The notes under the pieces were generated by a model that searched no databases, was not told the origin of the DNA, and saw only the letters and a list, made by a program, of their open reading frames with translations. Of a DNA stretch of 64,000 bases, positions 55,959 to 63,964 are shown one piece after another (position 1 is the stretch's first letter; the number at the start of each line of letters is the position of its first letter). The position numbers and the translations under genes are program-made. Location of the stretch: the NCBI RefSeq assembly GCF_014873915.1, contig NZ_JADBEJ010000008.1, forward strand, positions 558,001-622,000, in the 5' to 3' direction. The DNA comes from Amycolatopsis roodepoortensis (GTDB lineage Bacteria; Actinomycetota; Actinomycetes; Mycobacteriales; Pseudonocardiaceae).

Positions 55959-56947
55959 TACCGCTGGCGGTTGCGGTACAGCTCCTCCAGATCCTTCAGC
56001 CCCGCCTGGTCTCCGGTGTCGGCGGCCGCGCGGAACCAGTGCTCGGCCTCCTGGAAGTTCCCGTGGTCGGCGGCGAGCCTGCCGAGGTTGGTGTACGCGG
56101 GAACACTGCCGAGTTCCGCGGCCTTCCGGTACCAGGCGGTGGCCTCGCCGGGATCGTTCCGGTCGTTGGCCAGCACACCCAGGTTCGTCATCGCGGCCGC
56201 GTCGCCCCGCTTGGCGGCCTTGAGATACCAGCGTTCGGCGGCGTCGAGTTCACCGCGACGGTGCAGCACCAGGCCGAGGCGGACGGCGGCGTCGGGGGCA
56301 CCGGCGGCCGCGGCCGCGTGATAGCAGCTTTCGGCGCGCGTGAGGTCGCCCCGTTGCTGGGCCTGGTGGCCCAGTTTGATCAACGACGTCGCGTCGGCCT
56401 CTTCGCTCGCCTTGCGCCACCAGGGATCCGCCTCGGACGTCCGGCCGGTGTCGCAGAGCACGGCGCCGAGCGTGATCATCCCCTCGACGTTGCCGGCCTC
56501 CGCGGCCTCGCCAGCCCAGTACTCGGCCTCTTCGAGCTCGCCGCGCCGGTGCAGCGCCCGCGCCAGTTCCGCCATCGCTTCGACCCGGCCCTCGGCGGCC
56601 GCCCGCCGCCACCAGTCCTGGGCGGCGTCGGAATCCCCTCGTTTCGCGCAGAGATTTCCCAGAAGCGACATGGCATGCGAATCACCGGCGGTCGCGGCTT
56701 CGCGGTACCAGCGTTCGGCCTGTTCGGGCACGCCGCGCTCGGTCAGGAGATGCGCCAGGTTGCCCATCGCGACCCTGTCCCCGCCCTCGGCGGCCTTCCG
56801 GAACCACGCCTCCGCCTCGTCGAGATCCCCGCGCTCCAACGCGGTGGATCCCATACGTGCCATGGCGATCACGTGCCCGCGCTCCGCGGCCTTCCGGTTC
56901 AGATAGTCGTCGACCCGGGTGTTCCACTTACGTTTTCCGTCGCCCAC
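55955..56947 (-). CDS. Sel1/TPR repeat protein
   Basis: 330 residues from the GTG at 56947 (AAGGAG upstream); the much longer open frame beyond it is not coding. Eight or nine Sel1-like repeats of about 35 residues fill nearly the whole protein, e.g. ALERGDLDEAEAWFRKAAEG, GDSDAAQDWWRRAAAEGRVE, NRNDPGEATAWYRKAAELGS shapes. The start is basic (GKRKWNTRVDDYLNRKAAER). Such solenoids hold protein complexes together; partner unknown. No signal peptide. Confidence 0.88.
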   Translation of the reverse strand: MGDGKRKWNTRVDDYLNRKAAERGHVIAMARMGSTALERGDLDEAEAWFRKAAEGGDRVAMGNLAHLLTERGVPEQAERWYREAATAGDSHAMSLLGNLCAKRGDSDAAQDWWRRAAAEGRVEAMAELARALHRRGELEEAEYWAGEAAEAGNVEGMITLGAVLCDTGRTSEADPWWRKASEEADATSLIKLGHQAQQRGDLTRAESCYHAAAAAGAPDAAVRLGLVLHRRGELDAAERWYLKAAKRGDAAAMTNLGVLANDRNDPGEATAWYRKAAELGSVPAYTNLGRLAADHGNFQEAEHWFRAAADTGDQAGLKDLEELYRNRQRY

Positions 56948-57106
56948 AAGCCCGCTCCTTCCGGCAGCGTCGCTGGGGTAGTCGCTGCTCAGGGCCCCGA
57001 TGTGACAACAACTACCGGGTGTCATCGCCGTGTCGCACCCGGTTTCCCCGCACCACGCGGTGATACTTGGCGCTCCCCCCAACCCCCTGTCGAGAGGAAC
57101 CGCGCG

Positions 57107-57775
57107 GTGGCAACGCGTACCAGCCAGATGACCACGGCTCAGCGGCTGCTCCTGCTGATCACCCTCGCCGCCGTCGTGCTCGCGGTCTTCTGGTTCGTGA
57201 GCGGCAAGGGCGACGCGCTGCAGCCGAAGCCCACCAACCCCGCGAGCGCCGCCGACGCGCGCAAGCAGCTGGACGAGCTCACCGTCGCGCCGCGCGGTTC
57301 GATGGACGGCTACGACCGCAAGAAGTACCCGCACTGGGACAACCAGGGGAACAACTGCAACACCCGCGAGTTCGTGCTCAAGCGTGACGGCAAGGACGTG
57401 AAGGCCGGTTCCGACTGCGCCCCGACCTCCGGCAGCTGGACGAGCATCTACGACGGCGAGACCTGGACGAAGCCGACCGACATCGACATCGACCACATGG
57501 TCCCGCTCGCGCAGAGCTGGGTCAGCGGCGCGAAGTCGTGGACCGACGAGAAGCGGCGCCAGTTCGCGAACGACCTGACCAGGCCGCAGCTGTTCGCCGT
57601 CACCGACAACGTCAACCAGGAGAAGAGCGACAAGGCGCCGGACCAGTGGAAGCCGCCGCTCGTCTCGTTCTGGTGCACCTACGCCACCGACTGGATCACC
57701 GTGAAGCACTACTACGGCCTCACGATCACCACCGCCGAGAAGAGCGCGCTCAGCGACATGCTCGGTCGTTGCTGA
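57107..57775 (+). CDS. Membrane-anchored or secreted HNH endonuclease family protein (DUF1524)
   Basis: 222 residues from a GTG at 57107 (GAGAGGAA upstream). One N-terminal membrane/signal helix (RLLLLITLAAVVLAVFWFVS), then the DUF1524 (GmrSD C-terminal-like) domain: KKYPHWDNQGNNCNTREFVL, the catalytic IDHMVPLAQSWVSGA with His130, and LFAVTDNVNQEKSDK. Two cysteine pairs are likely. Exported DUF1524 proteins are common in actinomycetes and are presumed extracellular DNases used in nutrient release. Not linked to the defence operon. Confidence 0.88.
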   Translation: MATRTSQMTTAQRLLLLITLAAVVLAVFWFVSGKGDALQPKPTNPASAADARKQLDELTVAPRGSMDGYDRKKYPHWDNQGNNCNTREFVLKRDGKDVKAGSDCAPTSGSWTSIYDGETWTKPTDIDIDHMVPLAQSWVSGAKSWTDEKRRQFANDLTRPQLFAVTDNVNQEKSDKAPDQWKPPLVSFWCTYATDWITVKHYYGLTITTAEKSALSDMLGRC

Positions 57776-57803
57776 TCCGCCCGGCTTCGGGTTGGCTGTG
57801 GCC

Positions 57804-58460
57804 ATGACGACCTTCGTACTGATCCATGGCGGTGGCGGCAGCGCCTGGGACTTCCACCTCCTCGAGGCGGAGCTGACCGGCCGCGGACACGACGTCGTCG
57901 CGGTGAACCTGCCGATCGACGACGAGAAGGCCGGCTTCCCGGAGCACGTCGACGCCGTCATGAACGCGGTCGGCGACCGTGAAGACCTGGTGGTGCTCGG
58001 CCATTCCTACGGCGGCTTCACCGCGCCGATCGCCGCCGGGAAGCTTTCCGCGCGGCTGCTCGTGATGCTGACCCCGATGATCCCGAAACCGGGCGAGACG
58101 CCGGGGGATTGGTGGGGCAACACGGGTTTCGAGGACGCGGAGGGCCTCACCGACGAGGAGAAGTTCTTCAACGGCGTCCCCGCGGACATCGTCGCGGAGG
58201 CGGGCTCGCACGGCCGCAACCAGGTCAGCACCGAATGGGGACAGCCGTGGCCGCTGGACGAGTGGCCGGACGTCCCGACGAAGGTGCTCATCGGGCGCGA
58301 TGACCGCTTCTTCACGCCCGAGTTCCAGCGCCGGGTCGTCCAGGACAGGCTCGGCTTCGCCCCCGACGAGATCGACGGCCCGCACTCCGTGCCGTTGAGC
58401 CACCCCAAGGAACTGGCGGACCGGCTGGAGTCCTACCTCACCAGCGATCCAGCCGCATGA
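57804..58460 (+). CDS. Alpha/beta hydrolase
   Basis: 218 residues from the ATG at 57804. Oxyanion region FVLIHGGGGSAWDFHLLEAE, nucleophile elbow LVVLGHSYGGFTAPIAAG, acid residue in VLIGRDDRFFTPEF and His in GPHSVPLSHPKELA. This is the EstC/hydroxynitrile lyase-like group of esterases. Substrate unknown. The 3' end overlaps the convergent nitroreductase by 23 bp. Confidence 0.88.
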   Translation: MTTFVLIHGGGGSAWDFHLLEAELTGRGHDVVAVNLPIDDEKAGFPEHVDAVMNAVGDREDLVVLGHSYGGFTAPIAAGKLSARLLVMLTPMIPKPGETPGDWWGNTGFEDAEGLTDEEKFFNGVPADIVAEAGSHGRNQVSTEWGQPWPLDEWPDVPTKVLIGRDDRFFTPEFQRRVVQDRLGFAPDEIDGPHSVPLSHPKELADRLESYLTSDPAA

Positions 58461-59073
58461 CCTCTTCGAGCGGCTGACGCGCGGCGGGCTTGAATGTGTC
58501 GCCGGTGTAGAACGCCGTCGGGATCAGCGCGGCCTGGTGCACGTTCTCCGGCAGCCCGAGGATCTCGGCGGCCTCCTTCTCGTACGCGAGGTGCAGCGTC
58601 GTCCACGCGGTGCCGAGCGTGACGGCCCGCGCCGCGAGCATGTAGCTCCACACCGCGGGCAGCAGGTTCCCCCACAGGGCGGCCTGGTTGCCGGCGGGCA
58701 GCTCCGCGCTGTCCGTCTCCAGGCACGGGACGACGTGTACGGGAACCTCGCCCATCTTGTCGGCCAGGTACTCGACACTGGAGCCGACGCGCTTCTGCAC
58801 CTTCGACCGTTCGGGGTCGTCCGCGAACAGTTTCCCGGCCGCCCGCGGGGAATCGAGATACTCGCGGCACGCCCGCTGGTACAGCTTCCCGAGCTCGGCG
58901 CGCTGCCCGGGATCGGTGATCACGAGCCAGTGCCAGCGCTGGGTGTTGGATCCGCTCGGCGCCTGCAGCGCCACCTGCAGGGCGTGTTTGACCAGTTCGA
59001 GAGGCACCGGCCGGGTCAGGTCCAGTCGTTTTCGGACGGTCCGGGTGGTCGTCAGCAGCTCTTCGGGCGTCAT
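58438..59073 (-). CDS. Nitroreductase family protein
   Basis: 211 residues. FMN-binding nitroreductase fold: TRTVRKRLDLTRPVPLELVK at the start, QAPSGSNTQRWHWLVITDPG for the flavin phosphate, and LGTAWTTLHLAYEKEAAEIL near the end. It resembles mycobacterial Rv3368c-type proteins. Reduces nitro or quinone-like compounds with NAD(P)H. Divergent from a MarR gene, with a shared ATGTCGTTAT sequence in both promoters. Confidence 0.9.
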   Translation of the reverse strand: MTPEELLTTTRTVRKRLDLTRPVPLELVKHALQVALQAPSGSNTQRWHWLVITDPGQRAELGKLYQRACREYLDSPRAAGKLFADDPERSKVQKRVGSSVEYLADKMGEVPVHVVPCLETDSAELPAGNQAALWGNLLPAVWSYMLAARAVTLGTAWTTLHLAYEKEAAEILGLPENVHQAALIPTAFYTGDTFKPAARQPLEEVMRLDRW

Positions 59074-59253
59074 CCGGCGATTATGTCGTTATTTGCCTGT
59101 CGGTGAACCCGCGACCGCGATCGACGTCGGCAGGGTGCTCGCCAGTCGAGCACGCGCGGTGACCGAGCAGGGCACCCTGCCACCGCAATAGCGGGGCCTT
59201 CGGCCGGGCGGGTTCACCCCTTTGTCACTTTTCCGGGGCCGCCCCCGCTCCGC

Positions 59254-59270
59254 CGACATGTCGTTATGAT
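59254..59270. promoter_or_regulatory. MarR gene promoter with CGACATGTCG palindrome
   Basis: CGACATGTCG (59254-59263) is a perfect palindrome that runs into TTATGAT (59264-59270), a -10 element that sets transcription at the GTG start (leaderless). ATGTCGTTAT recurs at 59083-59092 just before the nitroreductase start codon, so one regulator may bind both. Confidence 0.55.
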
Positions 59271-59276
59271 CCGCTG

Positions 59277-59780
59277 GTGGGGAGGCCGCCGCGCGAACGA
59301 GGGATGGGCACTTTGCTCAGGCACGTCCTCGAAGTGACCGAGGCGGACGTCGCCGCGTTCTTCGAGGACATCGGCCTGGGCGACTACCGACCGCGGTTCA
59401 CGCCGTTCGTCCGCGCGATCGTCGCGCACGGCCCGCTACCCATCCGCGACCTCGCCGCCGAAGTCGGCGTGACCCATTCCGCCGCCAGCCAGACGATCGC
59501 GCAGATGGCGCGTCAGGATCTCGTCTCGCTCCGGCCCGGGGCGGACGCCCGCCAGCGGATCGTTTCGCTGACCGAAAAGACGCAGCGCCTGATGCCGACG
59601 CTCGAAGCCGAGTGGGAGGCGACCAGCGCCGCTGCCGCACAGCTGGAAGCCGAACTGCCGTATCCGCTCAGGGAGGTGCTGGCCGCCGCCGTCGAAGCCC
59701 TGGAGCGGAAACCGCTCCGGGAACGCATCGCCGAAACGGACGCCGCGCTCAAGCTGAAGCGTCGGCCCGGTCGAGACTGA
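59277..59780 (+). CDS. MarR family transcriptional regulator
   Basis: 167 residues from the GTG at 59277, which coincides with the expected transcription start; an ATG nine codons in is the alternative. Winged helix: LPIRDLAAEVGVTHSAASQT, IAQMARQDLVSLRPGADARQ, with the DxR wing. Likely controls itself and the divergent nitroreductase. The 3' end overlaps the convergent RsbW-like gene by 32 bp. Confidence 0.85.
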   Translation: MGRPPRERGMGTLLRHVLEVTEADVAAFFEDIGLGDYRPRFTPFVRAIVAHGPLPIRDLAAEVGVTHSAASQTIAQMARQDLVSLRPGADARQRIVSLTEKTQRLMPTLEAEWEATSAAAAQLEAELPYPLREVLAAAVEALERKPLRERIAETDAALKLKRRPGRD

Positions 59781-60174
59781 ACACGGCCCAGACGTACTTC
59801 CCGCCGGAGCAGAGCTCGTGGCCCCAGTCGTCGGACAACGCGTGCACCAGTTGGAGACCGCGGCTGCGCGCCGCCATCGGCGACGGCTCCTTCAGCTTCG
59901 GCCGGTTCGTCCCGGAATCGAAGACCCGCAGCGTGAGCCTTCCGTCGGAGTACTCGACCTCGAGCCTGTCCGGCTTCTCGCCGTGCTCGAAGGCGTTCGT
60001 GACCAGCTCGGAGGTCGCCAGGAGGACGTCATCGACCGCCGGGCCTTCGAGGCCGAAGCCCGCCAAAGTCGCTCGTACCGCCTGCCGCGCGACGGCCGGC
60101 GCCGTCACATCGACCGGCAGAGGGAGGGAGACCACCGGCAACGAGCCCTCCGATCGCGTCTTGGACATCGTCAT
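59749..60174 (-). CDS. RsbW-like ATP-binding anti-sigma regulatory protein (downstream copy)
   Basis: 141 residues from the ATG at 60174 (GGGGAGG upstream). HATPase_c fold of the RsbW/SpoIIAB type: DDVLLATSELVTNAFEHGEK (N-box with Asn for Mg-ATP), LTLRVFDSGTNRPKLKEPSP (G1-like), and ARSRGLQLVHALSDDWGHEL (G2-like). Such proteins bind a sigma factor and phosphorylate a STAS antagonist. It is downstream of the sigma gene, in the same direction, and may be a second regulator. Confidence 0.88.
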   Translation of the reverse strand: MTMSKTRSEGSLPVVSLPLPVDVTAPAVARQAVRATLAGFGLEGPAVDDVLLATSELVTNAFEHGEKPDRLEVEYSDGRLTLRVFDSGTNRPKLKEPSPMAARSRGLQLVHALSDDWGHELCSGGKYVWAVFSLDRADASA

Positions 60175-60250
60175 GGTTCCGCACCTCCCCTCACGAGAGA
60201 CTCCCAGATCGCTGTTCGCCTCCCTGATACCCACAAGGGCCGTGGTCGAA

Positions 60251-61024
60251 TCAGGTCCCGTCCGTGAGTTCGGTCTCGGTCAGTCCTTCCCGCATCTTCT
60301 TGAGCGTGGCGGCCAGCAATCTCGACACCTGCATCTGGGAAACGCCGACACGGCGCGCGATGTCCGATTGGCTCATCCCGGACCCGAACCGCAGCGCGAC
60401 GATCTTGCGCTCCCGCTCGGGCAGCCGTTCCAGCATCGGCCGCAGCGCCTCGCGCAGCTCCGCCTGGCTCAGATTGGCGTCGGCCTCGCCGAAACGGGTG
60501 TGCGCGGAGTTCTCCAGGAGGTTGTCCAGCGAAGCGCCGTACCGGCCCTGTCCGGCACGGAGACCCTCGTAGACCTCGTCGATCGGGACACCGAGGTGCT
60601 CGGCGATCTCGCTGGGCTTCGGCGCGCGGGAGAGCCGGACCGTCAGCTCCTCGCGCACGGCGGAGATGTTCGCGTTCAGTTCCTTGAGCCGCCGCGGCAC
60701 CCGCACCGACCAGCTGTTGTCCCGGAAGTGGTGCCGCAGTTCGCCGGAGATGGTAGGGACCGCGAAGGCCAGGAAGTCGCTGCCCTGGCCGGGGTCGAAC
60801 CGGTCGACGGCGTGGATCAGCCCGATCGTGGCGATCTGGACCAGATCCTCCATCGACTCGTCGCGGTTGCGGAACTTGCGCGCCAGGTTGCGCGCGAGTT
60901 CGAGATGGGCGCGCACCAGTTCGTCCCGCAGCGTCTCGCGCTCGGGGGAGTCCTGTGGCAACGCGCACATGCGCTCGAACAGGGCCGGAACGTCCGCGCC
61001 GTCTTGCCCGACGGGTTCGGTCAC
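60251..61024 (-). CDS. SigB/SigF/SigG-type sigma-70 factor
   Basis: 257 residues from a GTG at 61024 that overlaps the upstream anti-sigma gene (GTGA). Region 2: LELARNLARKFRNRDESMED, then LVQIATIGLIHAVDRFDPGQ; region 3: VRVPRRLKELNANISAVREE; region 4: LPERERKIVALRFGSGMSQS with DIARRVGVSQMQVSRLLAAT. This is the stress/development SigF-like group of actinobacteria, controlled by partner switching with an RsbW kinase and a STAS protein, both encoded here. Confidence 0.93.
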   Translation of the reverse strand: MTEPVGQDGADVPALFERMCALPQDSPERETLRDELVRAHLELARNLARKFRNRDESMEDLVQIATIGLIHAVDRFDPGQGSDFLAFAVPTISGELRHHFRDNSWSVRVPRRLKELNANISAVREELTVRLSRAPKPSEIAEHLGVPIDEVYEGLRAGQGRYGASLDNLLENSAHTRFGEADANLSQAELREALRPMLERLPERERKIVALRFGSGMSQSDIARRVGVSQMQVSRLLAATLKKMREGLTETELTDGT

Positions 61025-61437
61025 GGCCGGGCCGCCTCGCTTTCCCGGATGAGCTCCACCCTGGACAGGTAGCCGCCGTCGGCCGGGGTGACACTCCGCC
61101 GCGCGGACGTCGCCAGCGCGGTCAGCAGTTGCCAGGACAGACCGGTCTCGTCGTCGGGTTCCGGAGAGTCCGAAAGCACCGAGACGGTCACCTCGATCCG
61201 CCCGTCCTTCCACGAGAAGACGCAGGTCAGGTGCCCGTCGGCGGCCGAGGGGAGCAGCATGGAGCAGGCCTCGTCCACCGCCATCCGGAGATCCTCGACC
61301 GCGTCCAGGTCGAAGTCCTGGCGCATCGCGATATCCGCGACGATCGTCCGGAGAGTCGGTACCACGTGCGGTACCGCGGCCGTGCGTACCTCGATGAGTT
61401 GAGCGCCCTCGCCGCCGGGCGGGGTGTTGTCCACCAC
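61021..61437 (-). CDS. RsbW-like anti-sigma factor, upstream of the sigma gene
   Basis: 138 residues from the GTG at 61437 (GAGAGGAA upstream). HATPase_c domain: DFDLDAVEDLRMAVDEACSM (N-box) and TVSVLSDSPEPDDETGLSWQ. Overlap of its stop with the sigma start couples the amounts of both. It should bind and silence the SigF-type factor until a dephosphorylated STAS protein releases it. G-boxes are less canonical than in the second copy. Confidence 0.9.
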   Translation of the reverse strand: MVDNTPPGGEGAQLIEVRTAAVPHVVPTLRTIVADIAMRQDFDLDAVEDLRMAVDEACSMLLPSAADGHLTCVFSWKDGRIEVTVSVLSDSPEPDDETGLSWQLLTALATSARRSVTPADGGYLSRVELIRESEAARP

Positions 61438-61475
61438 GTGTGTTCCTCTCTCCAGCTGCGCTGCCGATCGATCAG

Positions 61476-61502
61476 ATGCCCTGGGTGTGAGCAAACCAAA
61501 CC
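61476..61502 (-). promoter_or_regulatory. SigF-type promoter of the anti-sigma/sigma operon
   Basis: Minus strand GGTTT (61498-61502), 16 bp, GGGCAT (61476-61481). This fits the SigF/SigB consensus GTTT-N14-17-GGGTA with one change and predicts a 5' leader of about 30 nt. It suggests positive autoregulation of the operon. Confidence 0.6.
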
Positions 61503-61573
61503 CACGTTTGAGCCGCGCAGGGGGCGGGCATGTAACCGGCGACAAACGATCTCCTGGGAAGGCGGGGACCGAC

Positions 61574-61882
61574 ATGGCTGACGTGAGCCGGCTGCCGAAC
61601 GTGGTGGCGGAAGAGTGGGACTGGCAGCTCCGTGGGTCGTGCCGAGGCGCCGACAGCAGCTTGTTCTTCCACACGGACAACGAGCGCGGTTCGGCTCGTG
61701 AGCGGCGCGAATCGCGGGCCAAGGCCATCTGCCAGACCTGCCCCGTGCTGGCTCAGTGCCGTAAGCACGCGCTCGCCGTGCAGGAGCCGTACGGCATCTG
61801 GGGTGGGCTGGGCGAGATCGAGCGCCGCGAGTTGTTCCTCCGCGAGCGCCGCGCCGGGCGCAAGGCCTTGACCGCGCATTGA
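61574..61882 (+). CDS. WhiB family iron-sulfur regulator, WhiB3/WhiD type
   Basis: 102 residues from the ATG at 61574; the longer frame runs through the divergent promoter. Four iron-sulfur cysteines are in place (Cys23, Cys53, Cys56, Cys62), then GIWGG (74-78) and a basic tail RRELFLRERRAGRKALTAH. WDWQLRGSCRGADSSLFFH is diagnostic of WhiB3/WhiD, which bind the primary sigma factor and regulate sporulation or redox response. Divergent from the SigF operon, so both may answer the same stress. Confidence 0.93.
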   Translation: MADVSRLPNVVAEEWDWQLRGSCRGADSSLFFHTDNERGSARERRESRAKAICQTCPVLAQCRKHALAVQEPYGIWGGLGEIERRELFLRERRAGRKALTAH

Positions 61883-62096
61883 GCGCCTCCCGGGCGCCGG
61901 TCGGCGACGCGCGCGACGGCGATCGTGGCGCCCCGTCCGTACTGGGTTAGGGTTGGGACTGTCGTTGCGGGGACAGCCACGCCTACCCGCCGAAGAAGAG
62001 CGTGCGTCCGTGTCCGGACTGGGCGCGGCCGTCGCTTGAGACCACAGGCGCGTTCCGGCGCTGAGCGTCGGTTCTCACCTGATGAGGAGAATGTGC

Positions 62097-62450
62097 ATGC
62101 CCGCAGCGGACCAGAACACCACGCCGCCCGGTTTCAGCATCACGCTGGACGCCGACGCCTCTGAACCGCGTGTGGTGGTCACCGGTGAGCTCGACCTGCT
62201 GACGAGCCCGCAGCTTCAGGAGACCCTCGGGGCCCTGATCACGGACAAACCGTCCGGTCGCGTGGTCGCCGACCTGACCGGTGTGACGTTCTTCGACTCC
62301 TCGGCGCTGAACGTGGTGCTCCAGGCACAGCGTCAGGCCGCCGAAAAGGAGGTCGAGCTCGAACTGGTGCCCAGCCCGCAGGTGAGTCGAGTGATCGAGC
62401 TCACCGGCGTCGCCGAGCACCTCAGCGTGTCGGAGGAGCCCCCCGCCTGA
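62097..62450 (+). CDS. STAS-domain anti-sigma factor antagonist
   Basis: 117 residues from the ATG at 62097 (AGGAG 7 bp upstream). STAS fold: RVVVTGELDLLTSPQLQETL, VVADLTGVTFFDSSALNVVL, with the phosphorylation serine at 68 or 69 in DSSAL. It should bind the RsbW-type proteins when unphosphorylated and free the SigF factor. It lies 0.7-1 kb from the sigma operon, separated by whiB. Confidence 0.92.
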   Translation: MPAADQNTTPPGFSITLDADASEPRVVVTGELDLLTSPQLQETLGALITDKPSGRVVADLTGVTFFDSSALNVVLQAQRQAAEKEVELELVPSPQVSRVIELTGVAEHLSVSEEPPA

Positions 62451-62501
62451 TCCCCCGATACGGTCGTGGGCTCGTGATCCGCGACACCTGGGGGCAGCAC
62501 G

Positions 62502-63290
62502 ATGATGGGGCGCACGCATGCCCTGACCGGATGGTGCGCGGGGCTCGCGCTCGCACCCGCCGTCGGGGCGGGCACGGTGCATCAAGCGGTCGTGTTCGCC
62601 GCGACCACGGCCGGCTTCGCGCTCCTGCCCGACCTCGACCACCCGGGCGCCCGCGCGTCGAAACTGCTCGGCTGGTTCACCGGCGCGATCTCCTGGCTGC
62701 TCCGCCGGGTTTCGGCGGCGCTGTACGCGCTGACCAAGGGACCCCGGGACGAGAAGGTCACCGGTAAGCACCGCCATCTCTCGCACACCGTGCTGTTCGC
62801 CGTCGGTCTCGGTTTCCTGACGTCCTGGGGCACCACCGAGGGCGGCCCGTGGGCGGTGTTCGGTGTCGTCGTCCTCGGCCTGCTGCTCGCCGAAGGCGCG
62901 CTCGGCGACTGGCTCCTGCCGGTCAGCGGCGCCGCGGTCGCCTGGTGGGTGTGGACCGCCCCGCCGAACAAGGCGGCGCAACTCGCGGAGATCTCCGGCT
63001 GGCTCGGCGTCGCCGTCGCAGCCGGGTGTTTCGTGCACTGCCTCGGCGACGCGCTGACCGAGTCCGGCTGCCCGTTCCTGTTCCCGATCCCGATCGCGGG
63101 CGAGACCTGGTACGAGATCCGGCCGCCGAAGGCACTGCGGTTCCGCACCGGCAAGAACGTGGAGAACCGGCTGATCTTCCCGGTGTTCGCGGTCGCCGCG
63201 GTGGTGCTGATCCCGGGTGTCTGGGATTACCTGTTCACCACCGTCCAGGGCTTTTTCCCGCCGGAGGGCACGCAGACCGCGGTGCAGTGA
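62502..63290 (+). CDS. YdjM-family membrane-bound metal-dependent hydrolase
   Basis: 262 residues. An integral membrane protein with conserved histidines and aspartates: MGRTHALTGWCAGLALAPAV, FALLPDLDHPGARASKLLGW, GKHRHLSHTVLFAVGLGFL and CFVHCLGDALTESGCPFL. These match the YdjM (DUF457) family, some members of which are regulated by LexA. The hydrolysed substrate is unknown. Confidence 0.88.
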   Translation: MMGRTHALTGWCAGLALAPAVGAGTVHQAVVFAATTAGFALLPDLDHPGARASKLLGWFTGAISWLLRRVSAALYALTKGPRDEKVTGKHRHLSHTVLFAVGLGFLTSWGTTEGGPWAVFGVVVLGLLLAEGALGDWLLPVSGAAVAWWVWTAPPNKAAQLAEISGWLGVAVAAGCFVHCLGDALTESGCPFLFPIPIAGETWYEIRPPKALRFRTGKNVENRLIFPVFAVAAVVLIPGVWDYLFTTVQGFFPPEGTQTAVQ

Positions 63291-63353
63291 GGAATGCCCT
63301 CGTCGGCGGCGGCGTTGAATCGGAACGCCGGACCCGGTTCGAGGAGGGGAACA

Positions 63354-63911
63354 GTGGACAAGCCCGTGCTGCGCGCCGACGCGCGCCGCAACCGAGCGAA
63401 GGTGCTCGCGGCCGCCGAAGAGGCCTTCGCCGTCGACGGCCTCGCCGTCCCCCTCGACGAGATCGCCCGTATCGCCGGTGTCGGCGCGGGTACGGTCTAC
63501 CGGCATTTCCCCAGCAAGGAAGCGCTCTTCCAGGCCGTCGTGGTGGACCGGCTCGAACAGTTCGCGGGGGAAGCACGCGAACTGCTGACCGCCGAAGACC
63601 CCGGTGAAGCGTTCTTCGGCTTCTTCAAACGCGTCGTCCAGCAGGCGTCGCGCAACCGGGCCCTCTGCGACGCGCTCGCCGAGACGACCGGGCTGGGTTT
63701 CAAGGCGAGCGCGGGCAACGACTTCCGTGCCGCGTCGCAGGCGCTGCTGACCAGGGCACAGGCCGCGGGCGCCGTGCGCGAGGACATCGACGGCGACGAC
63801 CTGCGCGCCCTGATCGCCGGATGCCTGGCCGCGGAACGGTATTCACTCGAAGAACGTCATCTCGTGCGGATCGTTGTCGACGGATTGCGCACGCAACGTA
63901 ACGAAACGTAA
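63354..63911 (+). CDS. TetR family transcriptional regulator
   Basis: 185 residues from the GTG at 63354 (GAGGAGGGG upstream). Helix-turn-helix: VLAAAEEAFAVDGLAVPLDE, IARIAGVGAGTVYRHFPSKE. C-terminal domain resembles the SbtR/TetR_C type (ALAETTGLGFKASAGNDFR, DLRALIAGCLAAERYS). The YdjM gene upstream is codirectional, 63 bp away; target unknown. Confidence 0.9.
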   Translation: MDKPVLRADARRNRAKVLAAAEEAFAVDGLAVPLDEIARIAGVGAGTVYRHFPSKEALFQAVVVDRLEQFAGEARELLTAEDPGEAFFGFFKRVVQQASRNRALCDALAETTGLGFKASAGNDFRAASQALLTRAQAAGAVREDIDGDDLRALIAGCLAAERYSLEERHLVRIVVDGLRTQRNET

Positions 63912-63964
63912 GATCGTCACGAGTGGTCCTCGTACCTGCGCTTCGCATGGTGAGGGGGTGCCGG

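Noticed and set aside
57107..57775. DUF1524 HNH nuclease as part of the defence island
   Set aside because: It has an N-terminal export helix and lies 3.5 kb away beyond ordinary genes, so it is more likely an extracellular nuclease.
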